Of a stretch of 7,833 bases of DNA, positions 5,442 to 7,833 are shown piece after piece. Within the stretch, counting starts at the first letter, position 1, and each line of letters begins with the position of its first letter. Where the stretch lies: positions 1 to 7,833 of the forward strand of contig DAYA01000032.1 of NCBI GenBank assembly GCA_002506705.1, written 5' to 3'. Position numbers and translations under genes: made by a program. The DNA is from Euryarchaeota archaeon UBA550 (lineage in GTDB: Archaea > Thermoplasmatota > Poseidoniia > Poseidoniales > Poseidoniaceae). The notes under the pieces were generated by a model. That model was given only the letters and a program-made list of their open reading frames with translations. It had not been told where the DNA came from and did not search any database.

Positions 5442-6208
5442 TCTAACAGCCTCCCTTTGTGAATGAACAACTCAGCTCTCTGCGAATCGCTGACACGTGT
5501 TCTGTTAATTGCTGCTAGTGCGTTGAATGTTGCCGCAGCATAGTTGATTGTAGTACGAGTCTGTCCCTTTGTTCTGGACAATACGTCGCTAACACCTGCT
5601 AGGGTTAGAACACGCTTACCGGTTTCTCCGATAACCAATCCCTTACCCGCTGGCGCTGGCATTAGTGTGACTCGAGTTGATCCAGCTTGTCCTTGTACCT
5701 TGAACGGTACGGAAGTTCCTGGTCCTACGCTTGATTCCCATGAACCGTTACCACGCTGGATTTGGATGATGTTTAGTTTTGCAGCGGTTAGAGCCTTTTG
5801 GATTGCCTGAGCAACTTCCTTACCCTTTGCCATTGCTAATCCGACATATCCGTCCTTGTTTCCAACACAAGCCATAACGTTGAATCTTACACGTCGACCG
5901 GAGTCAGTCATTCTCTGAACCATGTTGACCTTGAGGACTTCATCTTCCAGGTTTGGAATTAGTGCGTCCACGATTTCGACTTCACGGATTGGAAGTCCTG
6001 AAGCGAGAGCTTGCTCGTAGGTTACGATTCTTCCTGCCATGACTTCTCGTCCTAGTCTTGTCTTTGGAGTCCATGTTCGCAGAGCGGAGATCGCTTCGTC
6101 CGCTGCTGTGCGGCGGCGACGGCGTCCACCTTGCTCTTCGTTTTCCTCTTGTGCAGCAAAAGCCTGAACCAGACCTGGTGCCATTTGAGTTATCTCTTCA
6201 TCACTCAT
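5438..6208 (-). CDS. rps5: Small-subunit ribosomal protein uS5 (S5) with N-terminal extension
   Basis: uS5 binds 16S rRNA near the mRNA entry and decoding regions and influences accuracy. In the 256-aa product the canonical part starts near residue 45 (TWTPKTRLGREV). The double-stranded-RNA-binding-like domain follows at about 77-145 (VQRMTDSGRRVRFNVMACVG, GYVGLAMAKGKEV), and the C-terminal domain at about 176-235 (STRVTLMPAPAGKGLV, GVSDVLSRTKGQTRTTINYA). The first 44 residues are an extension: an acidic segment, EENEEQ, then a run of five arginines. Where archaeal homologues usually read RGCGSWECGCG, this protein has RGNGSWESSVG. The start is ATG at 6208, with GGAGG 9 bases upstream; the upstream TTG at 6226 abuts that site. 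One base separates it from the rpl18 stop. Confidence 0.95.
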   Translation of the reverse strand: MSDEEITQMAPGLVQAFAAQEENEEQGGRRRRRTAADEAISALRTWTPKTRLGREVMAGRIVTYEQALASGLPIREVEIVDALIPNLEDEVLKVNMVQRMTDSGRRVRFNVMACVGNKDGYVGLAMAKGKEVAQAIQKALTAAKLNIIQIQRGNGSWESSVGPGTSVPFKVQGQAGSTRVTLMPAPAGKGLVIGETGKRVLTLAGVSDVLSRTKGQTRTTINYAAATFNALAAINRTRVSDSQRAELFIHKGRLLE

Positions 6209-6209
6209 T

Positions 6210-6722
6210 TCAGAACGCCTCCTCAATCTTTGTCTTGGTCGCTTCCACTACGGAAGCATAGGAATCATCGATGTGCGCACCGTTTAGGCGGTCTTCATCA
6301 GGTAGAGCGGAATCTCCGTGAGGGATTTCCAATCCTGCGTCAACCATTCCCTTTAGTGCAGCGAACACACGGTTTCCAGTTGTGCTAGCAGCCAGCCCGA
6401 TATCCAATACTGCCTCGTCATGGCCTGCAGCTAGTGCAGCCTTTCCAAGAGCGTACCCGGTTAGGTAGGATGCTGGAATGTTCTTTCGAGAGTTGGACTC
6501 TGGCCAACCGTAGCGAGATACTAGGTCATCTCCGGTTACAGAGACTTCGACCTTGTCACCATCTGCCTTCCAAGAGACTACTTGGCAAACAGTTCTGGTG
6601 TTTGAGATTCTAACTACTGCGCGAGAGTTTCCACTCTTTAGCAACTTCAGACGGCGGCGGTAATCTGTTTCACCGCTGCGGCGTCGACGGTATTGGTTAC
6701 GTTGTCTTGGTCCACTTGCCAT
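6210..6722 (-). CDS. rpl18: Large-subunit ribosomal protein uL18 (archaeal L18/L5e type)
   Basis: uL18 binds 5S rRNA and anchors it in the central protuberance. The product is 170 aa from the chosen start. The archaeal opening GPRQRNQYRRRRSGETDYRRR (about 4-24) leads into KLLKSGNSRAVVRIS. The conserved core has IPASYLTGYALGKAALAAG (about 82-100), AVLDIGL, and VFAALKGMVDAGLEIPHGD (about 118-136). Two adjacent ATG codons are possible. The one at 6722 lies 9 bases after GGAGG, like the other genes here, while the one at 6725 lies only 6 bases away; I prefer 6722, which shares one base with the eL19 stop (TGATG). The difference is one residue. Confidence 0.94.
   Translation of the reverse strand: MASGPRQRNQYRRRRSGETDYRRRLKLLKSGNSRAVVRISNTRTVCQVVSWKADGDKVEVSVTGDDLVSRYGWPESNSRKNIPASYLTGYALGKAALAAGHDEAVLDIGLAASTTGNRVFAALKGMVDAGLEIPHGDSALPDEDRLNGAHIDDSYASVVEATKTKIEEAF
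6218..6224 (-). promoter_or_regulatory. Shine-Dalgarno site deciding the rps5 start
   Basis: GAGGAGG on the minus strand lies inside the last codons of rpl18, with GGAGG ending 9 bases before the ATG at 6208. The longest open frame runs back to a TTG at 6226 that abuts this motif and would add six residues (MRRRSE); it is unlikely to be used. Confidence 0.75.
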
Positions 6723-7180
6723 CATTGTTCACCTCCGATTTTGATTCCTTCGACACTCATCTGAGCTTTCATGTGGGAAATCGAACGGTAAGAGCCACCC
6801 TTCGCCTTCAGGTAGTAGTGGCGATATTGGGAGCGCTCTAGAGTTCCATCTTCACGCATTTCCTTCAATGTTCTGCGTTGTGCACGGATGGTTGCCATCC
6901 ACTGCTGTTTGCGAGGATTGCGAGCGTTTGCAGTACCGGACCTCTTTCCTTGACCTTTCCTGCGTCCCTTCTTCTTCTGGTTTTGGCGCTTTAGAGCACG
7001 AACTCTGGAAGTTCCTTGAACTGCCTTTGCCTTGATCCATCCATTTTCGATAGCCTCACGGATATCTTCTTTCTGGACAGACTGTGCAACCTGGTCAAGG
7101 TAAGATGGGTTAATCCAAACTCTGTGAACACCACACTTCAATAGTTGTGCAGCCATTTTCTTTTGGTTAGTAATCTGCAT
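6722..7180 (-). CDS. rpl19e: Large-subunit ribosomal protein eL19 (L19e)
   Basis: eL19 is found in archaea and eukaryotes but not in bacteria. In archaeal ribosomes it lies near the polypeptide exit side and contributes to an inter-subunit bridge. The 152-aa product shows the family opening (NQKKMAAQLLKCGVHRVWIN, residues 5-24) and the KEDIREAIENGWIKAK helix-turn (37-52). A strongly basic linker follows (QNQKKKGRRKGQGKRSG, 66-82), then a long basic helix with the RTLKEMREDGTLERSQYRHYY motif and a final AKGGSYRS. The start is ATG at 7180, with GGAGG 8 bases upstream, and it shares one base with the eL32 stop (TGATG), indicating tight coupling. Confidence 0.95.
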   Translation of the reverse strand: MQITNQKKMAAQLLKCGVHRVWINPSYLDQVAQSVQKEDIREAIENGWIKAKAVQGTSRVRALKRQNQKKKGRRKGQGKRSGTANARNPRKQQWMATIRAQRRTLKEMREDGTLERSQYRHYYLKAKGGSYRSISHMKAQMSVEGIKIGGEQ

Positions 7181-7824
7181 CAGCGTTCCCTCCTGCGGTT
7201 TAGTACTCTGATTCCCAATTCATCAGCACGAGCGTGGATATTCTCTCTCTTGCGTCCGCCAACTGTAGCACCAATTCTTGCTGCTTGGGTTTCTGCGTCG
7301 ATTTGGTCCAAGTCGCGTGTGTTGTGAACCATAACTTCCTCGAATCCTGACGGGTGTAGACCGCTTGCTGCGCTTACTTTACCGTGTCCAATTCGAACAA
7401 GGGAACCTCTGTACTTGAAATTGCGGCGTTGCTTGTTGTCCATACCGTGTGGCTTTCTCCAGCCAGAGCGGGATAGACGCTTGTAGCGGAACCACTCTGT
7501 TCTGCGGAATGAAGGTGTTGCCTTCTTCTGAGCAGCACGTAGTGCTAGAGCAGCCTTGAGTTCTTCAGAGAGAACTGGCTTTTGGCGAGCGATGTGTTCT
7601 TCGTCGTACTCGTCATCGTCCCAGTCATCTTCATCTTCGTAATCGGAATCGAAATCATCGTCTGCCTCTTCTTCAGCAGCGGATTCTTCCTCGACCGGTG
7701 CAGGTTCATCTGCACCTTCTTGCAAGCGTGCAATTAGGTCAGCCTTCTTTCCGGAGACTGGAAGTCCTGCTTCCTTTAGTAACTCCTTGAGTTGTGCAAC
7801 TGTCATATCTTCATAATCACTCAT
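7180..7824 (-). CDS. rpl32e: Large-subunit ribosomal protein eL32 (L32e) fused to a SAP domain
   Basis: The C-terminal part (about 103-210) of this 214-aa protein is clear eL32: PSFRRTEWFRYKRLSRSGWR, then SGLHPSGFEEVMVHNTRDL and RIGATVGGRKRENI. eL32 is an archaeal/eukaryotic large-subunit protein. Residues 5-37 form a SAP motif (MTVAQLKELLKEAGLPVSG, KKADLIARLQE), a two-helix nucleic-acid-binding fold usually seen in DNA-binding proteins. Residues 39-77 are an almost uninterrupted Asp/Glu linker, so the SAP unit is probably flexibly tethered. Haloarchaeal eL32 is known to have a different N-terminal extension, so this end of the protein seems open to additions. The start is ATG at 7824; only nine upstream bases are in the window, so its ribosome-binding site cannot be judged. 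The gene before it should be rpl6. Confidence 0.93.
   Translation of the reverse strand: MSDYEDMTVAQLKELLKEAGLPVSGKKADLIARLQEGADEPAPVEEESAAEEEADDDFDSDYEDEDDWDDDEYDEEHIARQKPVLSEELKAALALRAAQKKATPSFRRTEWFRYKRLSRSGWRKPHGMDNKQRRNFKYRGSLVRIGHGKVSAASGLHPSGFEEVMVHNTRDLDQIDAETQAARIGATVGGRKRENIHARADELGIRVLNRRRER
7714..7812 (-). other. SAP domain coding segment of eL32
   Basis: Residues 5-37 show the SAP pattern: a polar start, T-V-x-x-L-K-x-x-L-K helix, the turn G-L-P-V-S-G, then K-K-A-D-L-I-x-R-L second helix. Key conserved positions (Leu in helix 1, the Gly of the turn, Lys-x-x-Leu-(I/V)-x-x-Leu in helix 2) are all present, so the domain looks intact rather than decayed. Confidence 0.85.
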
Positions 7825-7833
7825 CTCAATTCC

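Noticed and set aside
7545..7733. Met/Thr/Lys-rich minus-strand frame inside rpl32e
   Set aside because: It is the shifted reading of the repetitive Asp/Glu codons in the eL32 linker, not a gene.
1..7833. CRISPR array, insertion sequence, integrase or defence system
   Set aside because: No regularly spaced direct repeats, transposase motifs, terminal inverted repeats or target duplications were seen; most of the window is a conserved housekeeping operon.

Overview
The window is archaeal and most likely comes from Marine Group II Euryarchaeota (Candidatus Poseidoniales) or a close Thermoplasmatota relative. Visible support: archaeal-type ribosomal proteins (eL32, eL19, and long archaeal forms of uL18, uS5, uL30 and uL15) in the classical archaeal spc-operon order ending in secY; strong Shine-Dalgarno sites inside the operon; and a promoter placed for a leaderless transcript on the neighbouring gene. 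The lineage call is an inference from gene style, not from a marker search.

Layout. Positions 1-534 hold no convincing protein gene. They contain a GC-rich, highly foldable island (about 158-378, possible structured RNA), a smaller set of inverted repeats (87-145), and an inverted repeat plus TATA-like element just before the next gene. Positions 535-2487 (+) encode a 650-aa secreted, N-glycosylation-rich surface protein. It has an Ig/PKD-like N-terminal domain, a divergent second module, three tandem modules of about 95 residues with identically spaced cysteine pairs, and an acidic tail with an amphipathic helix. It meets secY tail to tail, with a 41-bp gap that contains small hairpins.

Positions 2529-7824 (-) are the distal spc operon, read right to left: eL32 (fused to a SAP domain), eL19, uL18, uS5, uL30, uL15 and SecY. 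The first five genes overlap or abut by a few bases at most, uL15 follows after 10 bases, and SecY after 59 bases. Each internal gene has a Shine-Dalgarno site in nearly the same register, which fixes several starts: the longest open frames of secY, rpl15 and rps5 begin within or right beside their own ribosome-binding site and are over-extended.

The operon makes large- and small-subunit proteins together with the membrane channel onto which ribosomes dock. The convergent surface protein has a signal peptide and would be a client of that channel, but nothing shows the two are linked beyond adjacency.

The most notable items are: SecY carrying about 140 extra N-terminal residues with four added predicted membrane helices; the SAP-domain fusion on eL32; uS5 lacking the cysteines expected in archaeal homologues; the cysteine-paired repeat family of the surface protein; and the foldable intergenic island.
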